From Candidatus Scotarchaeum otlingeri (GTDB taxonomy: Archaea > Thermoproteota > Nitrososphaeria > Geothermarchaeales > JDFR-13): DNA of 64,000 bases. Below are positions 18,268-28,234 of this stretch, one piece after another. The position numbers and the translations under genes were made by a program. The DNA lies in the NCBI GenBank assembly GCA_002011075.2, contig MTMA02000006.1:1604599-1668598 (forward strand), written 5' to 3'. The notes below the pieces were generated by a model. It saw only the letters and a list, made by a program, of their open reading frames with translations, was not told the origin of the DNA and did no database searches. Each line of letters begins with the position of its first letter. The stretch's first letter is position 1.

Positions 18268-19042
18268 ATGAGCTCGCGAATAGTAGCTGTTGATAATAAG
18301 AATTTTGACGTGTTTTGGGAATTCGTGCATAGTGATATCTTGGATTATTTTTTCTTCATATTTGACTGGGTATACTATAAGGATAGAACCAAATTCTATT
18401 TGTATCTTGAAAATGATGAGATCCAAGGCGTGATGCTGATCTATAATAACTCTATTGTACAATTAAGAGGGAGTACTCGGGAAGTTATTTTAAAGTTCAT
18501 CGATAAAATCCCTAAAAAACATATCCAGATCACTGTGCCGATTCAATATCAAGAAGACATACTTAGAAAGATTAATGTCACTAAACAAAGAGAATTGATT
18601 CTTATGTATGCAACTCAAGAATCAATTCATCTCTTTAAGACCGTTAGACCACATAAATTAGGAGTCAGTGATATACAGCAAATATCTATTTTATTGAAAG
18701 AGGCTTTTGGTGAAGATTTTAGATTAACGCGCAGAGAGATGATAGAAGAATTTTAAGAATTCTCTATGGTTAGGAATCAAAGAAGAAAAACTGGTGTCTT
18801 TGTGTAGAGCAAGGACCGTAGAAAACATTTCATTTATAAGTGCTGTTGTTACACATGAGGAATGTCGAAATAAAGGCTTTGCCTCAAGCCTCTTGTCATA
18901 TATGCTTGAAGACCTATTTAAGAAAGTAGATATTGTGTTATTATATGTTTCAAAAGAAAACGAACCCGCTATACGCCTGTATAACAAACGTGGATTTCGG
19001 TCTTACAAATCCTATGCAAATGTATGGGGCAACATAGAATAG
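18268..19042 (+). pseudogene. GNAT-family N-acetyltransferase split by a frameshift
   Basis: Two ORFs encode one acetyltransferase. The first (18268-18756) ends TRREMIEEF at a TAA that includes the last T of a four-T run (18751-18754). Dropping one T lets the frame continue as KNSLWLGIKEEKLVSLCRAR into the second ORF, which contains the acetyl-CoA site (THEECRNKGFASSLLSYML, the Q/RxxGxG/A motif) and the ending YNKRGFRSYKSY. The joined product would be about 257 residues with an unusual N-terminal domain before the GNAT core. Either a sequencing error or a recent inactivation; codon use stays normal on both sides. Confidence 0.75.
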
Positions 19043-19081
19043 TATATTAATTTATTAGATATCATATGGAAAGCTATATTT

Positions 19082-19462
19082 ATGAAAGAAGCGATATTTA
19101 CCGAGAAAGCTCCGAGACCTCTAGCTAAATATTCCCAAGCCATTCGAGTAGGTAAACTACTATTTATCTCAGGGCAAGTAGCTATAGACCCCGAAACAGG
19201 AATATTAGTAGGAAATGATATTAAAACACAAACAATAAGAGTTATAGAAAACATTATGGCGATAATAAAGAAAGCAGGGGGAACACTTGATAATATTGTC
19301 AAGATCAACGTGTATTTGGCTGATGCAGCATTTTATAGAGAATTCAATGAGATATACAATAAGTATTTTAAAGACGTACCTCCAGCACGAACGACAATTG
19401 CTACAAGTCTACCTGGAAAGAAGTATTTAATAGAAATGGACGCCATCGCTTATATAGAATAG
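19082..19462 (+). CDS. ridA: RidA-family enamine/imine deaminase
   Basis: 126-residue RidA (YjgF/YER057c/UK114) protein, a trimer that hydrolyses reactive 2-aminoacrylate-type enamines made by PLP enzymes. Conserved features are RPLAKYSQAIRVGKLLFISGQVAID, the catalytic-site Arg in PPARTTIATSLP, and the terminal MDAIAYIE containing the active-site Glu. It follows the broken GNAT gene on the same strand. Length is standard. Confidence 0.93.
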   Translation: MKEAIFTEKAPRPLAKYSQAIRVGKLLFISGQVAIDPETGILVGNDIKTQTIRVIENIMAIIKKAGGTLDNIVKINVYLADAAFYREFNEIYNKYFKDVPPARTTIATSLPGKKYLIEMDAIAYIE

Positions 19463-19478
19463 CGCCTTCTATAGCTAA

Positions 19479-19940
19479 TCACCTAACAATAATGTCTGGC
19501 GTTATATACCACTTTATACGCCACTTGAGGTCATCACCTTTTTCTAGACATAAAACACCAGAGTTCCTGAATACAATTACCTCGGTAGTAACTTCTAATA
19601 ACATACTCGCAAGTCTGGATAAATACGGCATATGACCTATGATCATTATGTTCTTATCGATATTCTTCAGTCTATTATACCATATTTTTGGGTCGTCAAG
19701 AGGCGCCAAGCCTTTCTCTTCCTTAACTACACTATTAGCCAAATATTCACTTATTATTTTAGCCGTTTCCTTAGCCCGTACCTTACCACTATGTATTACC
19801 TTATCTATCTTCAATTGTATCTTATTTAGATGATTGGCTATCGCCTTTGTCTCGGTGATTCCTTCTTGCGTTAAATGTCTATCCGGATCTACTTCTTTAA
19901 AGAAAGCTTTACCGTGATGAACAAGATATAGATATGTCAT
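19479..19940 (-). CDS. sixA: SixA-like phosphohistidine phosphatase
   Basis: 153-residue histidine-phosphatase fold. The nucleophile motif is LVHHGKA, so the Arg of the usual RHG is His here; the second half of the site is IGHMPYLSRLASML with the other catalytic His, and SGKVRAKETAKI supplies the phosphate-binding Arg. SixA removes phosphate from histidine in signalling or PTS proteins. ATG at 19940 is taken as the start since it places the nucleophile at residue 9; an ATG 15 nt upstream is possible. Substrate in this organism unknown. Confidence 0.8.
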   Translation of the reverse strand: MTYLYLVHHGKAFFKEVDPDRHLTQEGITETKAIANHLNKIQLKIDKVIHSGKVRAKETAKIISEYLANSVVKEEKGLAPLDDPKIWYNRLKNIDKNIMIIGHMPYLSRLASMLLEVTTEVIVFRNSGVLCLEKGDDLKWRIKWYITPDIIVR

Positions 19941-19984
19941 AAGTAAAATTATCATTTTCTAATTTATTAATAAACCTCTTAAAA

Positions 19985-21166
19985 TCACCTCATTATTTCT
20001 TCGATAGAGGCCAAAATTTTATCTTCACTTTCGATGAAAACTAGTATGAGTCCGCCGAGGAGGAGAATAAGCGAATATATGCCAAACAAAACATTTATCG
20101 GGATAAAATAGGAAATAATTCCTCCTGAGGTCGATCCTATAAATACACCTATATCAAACATATTGAAAAATAGCGCCATACCTACTTCCTGCTCTTTTTC
20201 TCCTAAAGCAATACCTATGTAGCTTACACTTGAAACCGCCCTCATTCCCCACCCCACTCCAGATAGTGCCAAAGCTACAAATAGAGAGTATAAGGGTAAT
20301 TTTAGGAATATAATAATGAAGGAAAAAGATGTAATTATCATGCCGGAAATTATCAGTTTCTTGATGCCGATCTTACTACTAAATTTCCCCGTAAGCGGCC
20401 GTATCATCACATTAAATAATCCTCTAACTGTAAATAAGGTACTAACAAATGCAGCGTCTAGTAAATATGTTTCTTCAACATATAATGGGAAAAATGCTCT
20501 GAAAAACCCTAGAGCCAGACTATAAGTTAATGCAGAAAGCGAAATAAGGAGAAAATTCCTATTAGAAAGAATGGCTTTAATATTTCCTCTCAATGATACT
20601 TTCTTAGGTGATTCATAATTATCGTTATTTTTATAAAACATTATTATAACTGCAAAAATTGATGTTGGGATGGCGGCTAGTATAAACAGTTCTGAGTACC
20701 CTATAAAGCTTAATAAGATAGCTGCTAATCCTGGCCCTACAACAATAGCTATTGCGATTACAGTAAGATATGTGCCCACTACTTCACCTTTTTTCCGTAT
20801 GGGTGCTAACAAAGATACTGATGCTATAGCTACGGGACCAAACGCCGCTATAGCCAAAGAATGAAGAATTCGGGCCATGTAAACTAATGAAAGTGAGTTA
20901 GCCAAGCCGTAAAATATAAGGGAAAGCGCATTGATTAATAGTGCAATTCCTAGAAATCTGAATCTTCCAATTTTAGCCACACCGGAGGTTAAAGGGACTC
21001 GGAGAAAAATGGATAGTAATGATGGTATAGCTACGATAAAGCCGACTTCTGCTGGTTGGGCGCCGAGGTCTGATACAAACAAAGGGAAAATTGGACGTAG
21101 CATGTTTATTGAAAGCCAGAAAGAAAGCGCCGCTAGAGTTATTGTGAGGAGTATCCTGTTTTTCAT
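19985..21166 (-). CDS. MFS transporter
   Basis: 393 residues with 12 predicted membrane helices. The first helix (TLAALSFWLSINMLRPIFPLFVSDLG) and motif-A-like loop LTSGVAKIGRFRFLG are clear, as is a repeated MIRPLTGKFSSKIGIKK loop between helices 8 and 9. These fit the drug/metabolite exporter type. Substrate unknown. It is downstream of the prolyl oligopeptidase gene on the same strand, 39 nt apart, and may share its transcript. Confidence 0.85.
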   Translation of the reverse strand: MKNRILLTITLAALSFWLSINMLRPIFPLFVSDLGAQPAEVGFIVAIPSLLSIFLRVPLTSGVAKIGRFRFLGIALLINALSLIFYGLANSLSLVYMARILHSLAIAAFGPVAIASVSLLAPIRKKGEVVGTYLTVIAIAIVVGPGLAAILLSFIGYSELFILAAIPTSIFAVIIMFYKNNDNYESPKKVSLRGNIKAILSNRNFLLISLSALTYSLALGFFRAFFPLYVEETYLLDAAFVSTLFTVRGLFNVMIRPLTGKFSSKIGIKKLIISGMIITSFSFIIIFLKLPLYSLFVALALSGVGWGMRAVSSVSYIGIALGEKEQEVGMALFFNMFDIGVFIGSTSGGIISYFIPINVLFGIYSLILLLGGLILVFIESEDKILASIEEIMR

Positions 21167-21205
21167 AGCTAAACATAGATTATATACTTAAATAAAAATT
21201 ATTGT

Positions 21206-23116
21206 TTAAATACTGGTTCCTCTAAGAGAAAGAATTTTATATATGAAAGAAAGAATATCTGATGCTTCTTTAGCTAGATTCTCGGGTGATGACCCTATGT
21301 GGCCACTAATCGTCTCAACCCTTAAAAGAACTTCGTTTCCAGATTCTATTAATTTAGCTGCGAATTTAAATGCGTGAGCAGGATGTACACGATCATCACC
21401 AAGTCCAGTATATAACAATACAGGAGGATATCGTACTTTATCAGATAAGTTATGTAATGGAGAATATGCCTCTAAAATCCTTCTGTCTTCTGGGTTCTCC
21501 GGATCTCCATATTCTGGTATCCAAGCAGCTCCGATATATAACTTATGGAAACGAAGCATATCTATTACGGGATATCCAATTACAGCGCCATCCAGAAGTT
21601 CCGGTCTAAGAACCATTGTGGCTGCCACTAATAAACCTCCATTGCTCCGTCCTAAAGCAACAATCTTACAGTTATACTTACTCTTGATATCTTCTATGAC
21701 CGAAATAAAGTCTTCGAACACTTTTGGTTTATTTTTTCTCATACCAGCTTTATGCCATTGCTCGCCATATTCACTGCCACCACGTAGGTTTGCCATTACA
21801 AATGTACCACCATCTAGAACAAACCTCAGGACGAGAGGCATGTAACGCGGCGTCAAAGGAACCCTAAAACCACCGTATCCATATACAACAGCTTTATTTG
21901 GGATTACATCTTTCTTCTTAAGTATAAAGTAATGTATTTTAGTTCCATCTTTTGAGTATGTCCAAGCTTCAGATAACTCACATGCACCGCAGAGATTTTG
22001 ATATTCAGAAACCAGTGTTATATCTACATCTTTTGATATTGCATCTAATTTGAATATCCTATAGGGATATGTAAAGGATTGATATATTAGGTATGATGTT
22101 TTGTTATGCGTATTATATAGCAATATGGAACCCTTGGGTTCGAGATCTAAAGTCGAGATTGATTTATCGCCGAGATCAATTATTTTTATGAATGAAGCAG
22201 CGTCCTTTAGGTAAATAGTTATTAATTTATTATTCACTATCCATCCTGTTCTTAAAGGATTATGAGTATCTTCAGGAATAAACTCCTCTATTTTAGATCT
22301 TGAGACTTTTAATATTCTGCCTAGTCCATTCCCATCATAAACCGCTATATAATAGTATCTATTCTTATATCCTATTGGATAAGAAATTACATCCTTATCC
22401 CCATATATCGAATTCCATCGTTCAGGGTCAACTAAAGGACCTCCATAACTTTTACTCCAACTCCATCCATAACTCACTGTAACTAATGCTTTTTTATTAT
22501 CATGAGATTTGTTTAAAGATATAAAATGGGAGGAGGGTAGATTATAGCCGAAAACCATTTCCTCTGTACCATCCACGTCTCTGAGAAATATTCTTTCAGC
22601 GGGAGGTGCAACACCGTCAGGAGTTTTCTCATCTCTATAAAATCTGCCATAATAATACTTAGAATCATCTATCCATAGTACATTGCCGAAAGAGCCCTCT
22701 AACACATCTATAAAATTCTTAGAAGCGACATCCATAACAGCAAGAAAGCCTTTATCTGATCCACCTATTGAATATTGAATCGCTATAAGGTTCCCACTGG
22801 GGGATGATGAGATACTCCATGCCACAATCTCTCTATCTATATCACTTAAGTTTATTATCTTAATCTGGTCTCCTGATTTGTCAATTAATTCTATAAAGTA
22901 ACTATCGCCTCTCCATAGAATAAATAATCCTTTCTTTGAACTGGATATACTGATTGGCAACGCTATTGAATATAATTGTTTAACTAAGGGAAAAAGCTTC
23001 CTTGAATCAGATGATAAATATGAGCGGCATTTTTCATTTAGGGTTCTATACCATGATACAACTTTAGGATCAGATAGGTTCTCCATCCATGTATACAGAT
23101 CTTCCTTTATCGACAT
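21206..23116 (-). CDS. prolyl oligopeptidase-family serine peptidase (S9)
   Basis: 636 residues. The first two thirds form a beta-propeller that gates the active site; the C-terminal third is an alpha/beta hydrolase with the full triad: Ser in LGRSNGGLLVAA, Asp in GLGDDRVHPAHAF and His in ETISGHIGSS. NLRGGSEYGEQWHKAGM is a hallmark of prolyl oligopeptidases. It cleaves after proline in short peptides in the cytoplasm. I take ATG at 23116 because TTAGGTG lies 8 nt ahead; the track start is a GTG 12 nt upstream. Divergent from an M20 peptidase gene. Confidence 0.93.
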   Translation of the reverse strand: MSIKEDLYTWMENLSDPKVVSWYRTLNEKCRSYLSSDSRKLFPLVKQLYSIALPISISSSKKGLFILWRGDSYFIELIDKSGDQIKIINLSDIDREIVAWSISSSPSGNLIAIQYSIGGSDKGFLAVMDVASKNFIDVLEGSFGNVLWIDDSKYYYGRFYRDEKTPDGVAPPAERIFLRDVDGTEEMVFGYNLPSSHFISLNKSHDNKKALVTVSYGWSWSKSYGGPLVDPERWNSIYGDKDVISYPIGYKNRYYYIAVYDGNGLGRILKVSRSKIEEFIPEDTHNPLRTGWIVNNKLITIYLKDAASFIKIIDLGDKSISTLDLEPKGSILLYNTHNKTSYLIYQSFTYPYRIFKLDAISKDVDITLVSEYQNLCGACELSEAWTYSKDGTKIHYFILKKKDVIPNKAVVYGYGGFRVPLTPRYMPLVLRFVLDGGTFVMANLRGGSEYGEQWHKAGMRKNKPKVFEDFISVIEDIKSKYNCKIVALGRSNGGLLVAATMVLRPELLDGAVIGYPVIDMLRFHKLYIGAAWIPEYGDPENPEDRRILEAYSPLHNLSDKVRYPPVLLYTGLGDDRVHPAHAFKFAAKLIESGNEVLLRVETISGHIGSSPENLAKEASDILSFIYKILSLRGTSI

Positions 23117-23282
23117 GTCTATATACACCTAACTTAGTTGGCCACCCATGATAAATCTACTAAATATCTATTTAAAATTGAATATAAGTATCTATAACCT
23201 AATTAGACCGCGAAAAATCATAAACAAATGTCTTATGTCTTCTTTCAAGATTTATCTTAATAAGAAACATATTTTGTATTTA

Positions 23283-24641
23283 ATGAACATATATAATTTT
23301 TTCAATATCGTTGACCAAAATAAAGAGAGTTTGCTTCAAGAAGTTAGGTCTTTTCTAAGAATGCCAAGCATATCAGGCACCGGCGAAGGAATAGAGGAAA
23401 CCGCCAGGTTCTTGAGAGACTGGTTACACACAAAGCTAGGGGCAGATGTTCAACTATTAAGATATGGAGGGCACCCCATTGTTTATGGCTATCTCGACGA
23501 GAATGCTGAACATACACTCATTTATTATAATATGTATGATGTTCAACCCGTAGATCCTTTAGATAAATGGATAGCACAACCTTTCGAAGCAAAAATTATT
23601 GAAAACAAAATTGTTGCAAGGGGGGCTTTAAACACCAAGGGCAGTCTAATGAGTGGATTGCTAGGAATGGAATTATTTAAAAAAGAAAATGGAAGGCTTC
23701 CGATGAATATTATATTTGTCTTAGAAGGCGAGGAGGAGCTCGGAAGCCCAAGTATGCCCAGATTAGTAGAGGACAAGAAGAGTGAATTGGCCAACGCATC
23801 TGTTGCGTACTTTGCCTTTCCAACGGAAACTCTGATAAGTAAACCAAAGGTTATTTTGGGCAATAAAGGGATAATGTTTGTTGAAATAAACGTAAAGACA
23901 AGCCAATATGATGTGCATAGCAGTCTAGGACGAGGACTTTATAATCCGGCTGTAATACTATCCAAAATCGTTAGTAGTTTGATAGACCCGTTAAAAGGAC
24001 CCATAGTTGACTGGCTTGAAGAAGATGTCATAACACCTACAAGTAAAGACCTTCAATATCTAGATGAAATAAAGGAGGCTTCACCAATTGAAGTAGTCAA
24101 GGAATTATATGGTATAAAGGAGACTAGATTATCGGACGAGGAACTATACATCGAGGTTTACTTCAAACCAAATATTAATGTAGATGGTTTTACGTCAGGA
24201 TATACCGGGCCAGGACCCAAAACCATCGTTCCGGGAGAAGGCAAGCTTCGATTAGATTTCAGACTAGTACCTAATATGGATGGGAAAAAGATATATGATA
24301 ATTTTATAAATCATTTAAAAAAGCTTGGTGTATCCAGATACATCGATGTAAAGCTACATGACTTATATCCCTGGAGTAAAACTGATCCAGATAGTATAGT
24401 TGCAAATTCAGCTAGAAAAGCATATTCTATGATAGGTATGAAACCTTATACTATTCCTATGCTTCCGGGCTCAGCGCCTATGTACTTATTTACACATGTA
24501 TTGAATGTTCATGCTGTTGCGGCGGGTCCAGGTCATGGAGGAAGGGCACATGCGCCTAATGAATATATAACTATTGAAACTGTGCCAGGAATTGCCAAAT
24601 ATACAATGGCCTTCATCAGCATATGTAGTGAAGCATTGTAG
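23283..24641 (+). CDS. M20-family metallopeptidase (dipeptidase/carboxypeptidase type)
   Basis: 452 residues from ATG at 23283. The listed ORF adds 45 residues of AT-rich leader (INLLNIYLKLNISIYN) that do not belong to the fold. Zinc-ligand regions are recognisable: YNMYDVQPVDP (His of the usual motif is replaced by Asn-Met at the YGHYDVQP site), GALNTKGS (usual GxxDxKG, Asp also changed to Asn), LEGEEELGSP, and PGHGGRAHAPNEY near the end. The two substitutions at metal-ligand positions may mean an altered metal site. Dimerisation domain sits mid-protein. Confidence 0.82.
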   Translation: MNIYNFFNIVDQNKESLLQEVRSFLRMPSISGTGEGIEETARFLRDWLHTKLGADVQLLRYGGHPIVYGYLDENAEHTLIYYNMYDVQPVDPLDKWIAQPFEAKIIENKIVARGALNTKGSLMSGLLGMELFKKENGRLPMNIIFVLEGEEELGSPSMPRLVEDKKSELANASVAYFAFPTETLISKPKVILGNKGIMFVEINVKTSQYDVHSSLGRGLYNPAVILSKIVSSLIDPLKGPIVDWLEEDVITPTSKDLQYLDEIKEASPIEVVKELYGIKETRLSDEELYIEVYFKPNINVDGFTSGYTGPGPKTIVPGEGKLRLDFRLVPNMDGKKIYDNFINHLKKLGVSRYIDVKLHDLYPWSKTDPDSIVANSARKAYSMIGMKPYTIPMLPGSAPMYLFTHVLNVHAVAAGPGHGGRAHAPNEYITIETVPGIAKYTMAFISICSEAL

Positions 24642-24688
24642 TCTTTATAAAATCGATTTTCGATAAGAAGAATTAAGGAGAAAGAGAG

Positions 24689-25099
24689 ATGAGCATATAT
24701 AGTAAGACCTATAGAGTCTCGTGGGTCGAAACGGATGCGGCGGGGGTTGTTCACTATACAAATTATTTTCGATATTGCGAAAGGTTGGAAGAGGATTTTC
24801 TTAACGATATTAATCTTGATTTTGAGGCTATAGCCTTGAAATATGGTGTATGGTTTCCTCGCGTCTCAGCTGTGGGACATTTTAAGTGGCCCCTTAGATT
24901 TAATCAAAGGTTCAGAGTCGATTTAATAGATATATCTTTAAGAGATAGGTCTATTAGATATAAATTCGAGATATGGAATCTGGATGATGAAAAGATCTCT
25001 GCTGAGTGCGAAATTGTTATTGCATGTGTAAGTATTACTCAGAGAAAATCCATTTCCATTCCTGCCGAGATAAGAGAATTATTCGCTAATCTCCGCTAG
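24689..25099 (+). CDS. acyl-CoA thioesterase, 4HBT/YbgC-like hotdog fold
   Basis: 136-residue hotdog protein. The active-site segment VSWVETDAAGVVHYTNYFRYCERLEEDFL is the signature of 4-hydroxybenzoyl-CoA thioesterase relatives, with the catalytic Asp in ETDAAG. Such enzymes hydrolyse short-chain or aromatic acyl-CoA. Preceded by GGAGAAAGAGAG, a purine-rich ribosome-binding site, and 47 nt downstream of the M20 peptidase on the same strand. Natural substrate unknown. Confidence 0.87.
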   Translation: MSIYSKTYRVSWVETDAAGVVHYTNYFRYCERLEEDFLNDINLDFEAIALKYGVWFPRVSAVGHFKWPLRFNQRFRVDLIDISLRDRSIRYKFEIWNLDDEKISAECEIVIACVSITQRKSISIPAEIRELFANLR

Positions 25100-25166
25100 G
25101 TATTACTTTATGGTTTAATTAAATGTTATATTCTACTTTACAATAATTTATCTAAGGTGATTAATT

Positions 25167-26114
25167 TTGGAAAAAGTTGTATTTGGTTGGACAGGAGAAA
25201 AAGTAAGCCAGATTGGACTTGGAACATGGCAATTCAGTGATGCGTGGGGAGTAAAGGATTATGAGACAGCTAAGGAAATTATTGAAGCTGCATATAACTT
25301 AGGTATCAATTTTATCGATACTGCAATTGTATATGGAAGAGGGTTAAGTGAGGAATTTATTGGTAAAGCTTTGAAAGAGCTTGGGATTCGTGATGATATA
25401 TTCATAGCCACAAAAATACCCGGAGAAATGTTGTCGAGAGATGATGTATTTAGGGCGGTGGATAGAAGTCTTGAAAGACTTCAAATGGATGTAATTGATT
25501 TAATGCAGGTTCATTGGCCGCCATTATGGAATAATTTCCCTACATATGAGTATATTGGAGCATTAGAGCAGCTGGTTAATATGGGTAAGATAAGGTATAT
25601 CGGACTAAGCGATTTCCCTGTTGAATTGATAGATTCTGCTCGGGCATACTTATCAACAACGGATATTGCAAGTATACAGATAAGATATAACCTTATTGAG
25701 AGAGATGCAGAAAAAGAATTAATACCATATGCATTACGTGAGGATATGGTTGTGATACCTTGGAGTCCACTAGCAAAGGGTGCACTAACAGGAAAGTATA
25801 CTCCAGAGAATCTACCTCAATTTTCGGATGTCAGAGGTAATGATCCTATATTTAGACCTGATAACTTTATGGAAGTTTATAAGGTTGTGGAGGTTTTAAA
25901 TAAAATAGGCAGTAAATATGGTAAGACCCCTTCTCAAGTAGCTTTGAATTGGATTATCACGGCGTACCCAAATATGATACCGATACCTGGTGCTAAGAGC
26001 GTTGAGCAGGTGAAAGCTAACGCGGGAGCTGCTGGATGGAAACTGGAATACAGTGATTGGCGGGAGCTCGACGAAATAAGTAGGAAGGTATATATTAATA
26101 GGGTAATTTATTAG
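25167..26114 (+). CDS. aldo/keto reductase
   Basis: 315-residue (alpha/beta)8 NADPH-dependent oxidoreductase. The tetrad is visible: Asp and Tyr in FIDTAIVYGRG, Lys in FIATKIPGE and His in MQVHWPPLW. NADP-binding parts IPWSPLAKGALTGKY and IPIPGAKSVEQVKANA are in place. Start codon is TTG, preceded by GGTGA at suitable spacing. Physiological aldehyde or ketone unknown. Confidence 0.92.
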   Translation: MEKVVFGWTGEKVSQIGLGTWQFSDAWGVKDYETAKEIIEAAYNLGINFIDTAIVYGRGLSEEFIGKALKELGIRDDIFIATKIPGEMLSRDDVFRAVDRSLERLQMDVIDLMQVHWPPLWNNFPTYEYIGALEQLVNMGKIRYIGLSDFPVELIDSARAYLSTTDIASIQIRYNLIERDAEKELIPYALREDMVVIPWSPLAKGALTGKYTPENLPQFSDVRGNDPIFRPDNFMEVYKVVEVLNKIGSKYGKTPSQVALNWIITAYPNMIPIPGAKSVEQVKANAGAAGWKLEYSDWRELDEISRKVYINRVIY

Positions 26115-26137
26115 TTGTATTTTTTACTTTTTCTTTA

Positions 26138-27442
26138 TTATACAAATCCGCCTTTAACCATCTTTTCCAAGTCTAACAACTTATTAATTTCATCGTCTTT
26201 ATAGCCTATTTCTCTTAGCGCATCTCGGATAGAAAGTCCTGTAACAATCTTGTTGGCTAACTCGGTTGCCTTTTCATAACCTATTATTGGAGATATTACT
26301 GTTATTAATGCGAGACTTTTATTGGCAAGTTCTAAGCATCTTTCCTTGTCTGCTCTAATTTTGCCTATTACATTAACAGCTAGTTTAGTCATTGCTTCTG
26401 ATAATAAGGTTATTTGTGCTATAATATTATAGCCTATTAATGGTATTCCCATACTTAATTCAAACTCACCCAGCATTCCGGCCATCTGATTTGCATGGTC
26501 TAACCCGACTATTTGACTTGAAGCCAGTAATGCGGCTTCTGCTGTCACAGGGTTGGTTTTACCTGGCAGCATACTGCTTCCAGGTATATCATGAGGGATC
26601 TCTATTTCTCCTAAACCTGTATATGGTCCTGAGAACATCAGTCTAATGTCTTGGCATAACCGATATAGGTTTAAAGCCGCATTTCTGAGGTGACCGCTAA
26701 GCATCAATAAATCGTCCAATAGTCTCATTGCTCTGAATCTATTGGAAGCAGGTTTTATTGGCAACTTGGATATGGCGGCAAGTATAGTGATAGCCCTAGC
26801 TGGATATTCTGGGTGGGTATTGAAACCGGTTCCGACTGCTGTGCCTCCTAAAGGAACCTCAGAAATATATTCCAAAGTGTTTTTGATATAAAAAAAGCTG
26901 TTATTGAAAGCGTTTATATATGCCTCAAATTCTTGTCCCATTGTAATAGGTAATGCATCTCTTAAATGAGTCCTACCAGGTTTAATTATATCATTAGTTT
27001 TCTTGGATAGATCTTTAAGTTTATCGATAAATATCGAATAAGCAGGCAACAATTTATCATTTACTTCCTTAATTGTAGCCATCCGTATTGCGGTAGGCAC
27101 GGTGTCGTTGGAAGACTGACCAAGGTTTACATGGTCATTTGGATGTATTCTTAAATCATCTTTTGAAGCGATTTCAGCTATCAACTCGTTTATAGCCATG
27201 TTTAGTCCTGTGCCACTACCAGTTTGAAATACATCTACCTTTATTTTATCATCGTATTTTCCTTCTGCAATCTCTAATGATGCCTTCATTATAGCGTCTG
27301 CATGTTTTTCATCGATTAGCTTAAGAAATAAATTTGTTTTTGCAGCTGCATATTTGATAAGACCCATCGCCCAGATTATGCTTCTAGGGAAATAAGTTCC
27401 AGTTTGAAGGAAAAAGTTATGGGCTTTCTTAATATAACTCAT
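26138..27442 (-). CDS. fumC: class II fumarase/aspartase-superfamily lyase with short N-terminus
   Basis: 434 residues of the fumarase/aspartate ammonia-lyase superfamily. The signature loop GSSMLPGKTNPV, the FQTGSGTGLNMAINE segment, HPNDHVNLGQSSNDTVPTA and GRTHLRDALPITMGQEF are all present. The protein starts at the point matching residues 25-30 of typical FumC (YGAQTQRALENF...), so the first strand and helix are missing. ATG at 27442 has GGTG 8 nt upstream and only 61 nt lie before the next gene, so no hidden N-terminus fits. Likely reaction: fumarate to malate in the citric-acid cycle. Confidence 0.85.
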   Translation of the reverse strand: MSYIKKAHNFFLQTGTYFPRSIIWAMGLIKYAAAKTNLFLKLIDEKHADAIMKASLEIAEGKYDDKIKVDVFQTGSGTGLNMAINELIAEIASKDDLRIHPNDHVNLGQSSNDTVPTAIRMATIKEVNDKLLPAYSIFIDKLKDLSKKTNDIIKPGRTHLRDALPITMGQEFEAYINAFNNSFFYIKNTLEYISEVPLGGTAVGTGFNTHPEYPARAITILAAISKLPIKPASNRFRAMRLLDDLLMLSGHLRNAALNLYRLCQDIRLMFSGPYTGLGEIEIPHDIPGSSMLPGKTNPVTAEAALLASSQIVGLDHANQMAGMLGEFELSMGIPLIGYNIIAQITLLSEAMTKLAVNVIGKIRADKERCLELANKSLALITVISPIIGYEKATELANKIVTGLSIRDALREIGYKDDEINKLLDLEKMVKGGFV

Positions 27443-27503
27443 ATGTTTACACCTATTATTCTAATTCTATAATCAAAGAAATACTTTATCTTTAATCGGT
27501 TAT

Positions 27504-28142
27504 TTATTTAGATAATAATCCTTTTACTATGTTAAATCGAGGAACTCTAGCGATGTATCTCTTGTATTCTTCTCCAAATTTCTTTATCAACATCCTCTCT
27601 TCCTTTATTGCTTGTTTATAATATAGATATAGCAAGATAGGGAACATAATCAGCGTCGGTATTGTAGGCCATTGTATTATAAATGCAACTATAATTATAA
27701 TTATACCTAGATATTGAGGATGTCGAACCACAGAATATAGCCCGTTTACAGCTAATGTATCTTTATATCTATATATATGTATCCATCCACCAATTAATAA
27801 GAAAAGTCCTATTATTATCAAAATAATACTGACAATCATAACTAGTAAAACTCCCAACTCAAGCTCTAGAACACCATATATGTCAAGAAAAGTTGCTAGC
27901 AAATGTCCTGTTAAACCAGAAGGGATAATGTCTAAATGGAAAAATGATGATAAAATATATATAGTGAATGGGATTCCGAACATCTCAGTAAATAACGAGA
28001 TGATGAAGGCCTCTGTAAGTCCATATGAACGCCAGTCTAACTTTTTTGGTTTCGCCAAAAAAACCGTAAAAATAAAAGAGGCTACCAATATGGAGGCTAA
28101 AACAATTTCCCAGTTTCCATACCAATCAGAGTTATGTACCAT
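27504..28142 (-). CDS. isoprenylcysteine carboxyl methyltransferase-like membrane methyltransferase
   Basis: 212-residue membrane protein with five to six hydrophobic helices and the ICMT/PEMT C-terminal signature: LYSVVRHPQYLGIIIII, then a helix pair ending KEERMLIKKFGEEYKRYIARVPRF, which binds SAM. Members methylate membrane-associated substrates such as isoprenoid or phospholipid heads; the archaeal substrate is not known. Lies 61 nt upstream of the fumarase on the same strand. Confidence 0.82.
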   Translation of the reverse strand: MVHNSDWYGNWEIVLASILVASFIFTVFLAKPKKLDWRSYGLTEAFIISLFTEMFGIPFTIYILSSFFHLDIIPSGLTGHLLATFLDIYGVLELELGVLLVMIVSIILIIIGLFLLIGGWIHIYRYKDTLAVNGLYSVVRHPQYLGIIIIIVAFIIQWPTIPTLIMFPILLYLYYKQAIKEERMLIKKFGEEYKRYIARVPRFNIVKGLLSK

Positions 28143-28234
28143 TTTAATTCACTTATTATTTTTCTATTTACAAGAGAGATTTAAATATACTTCTCTTTCC
28201 ATAATGAAAAAGATTTGATTAGGTGGTTGTTCTA

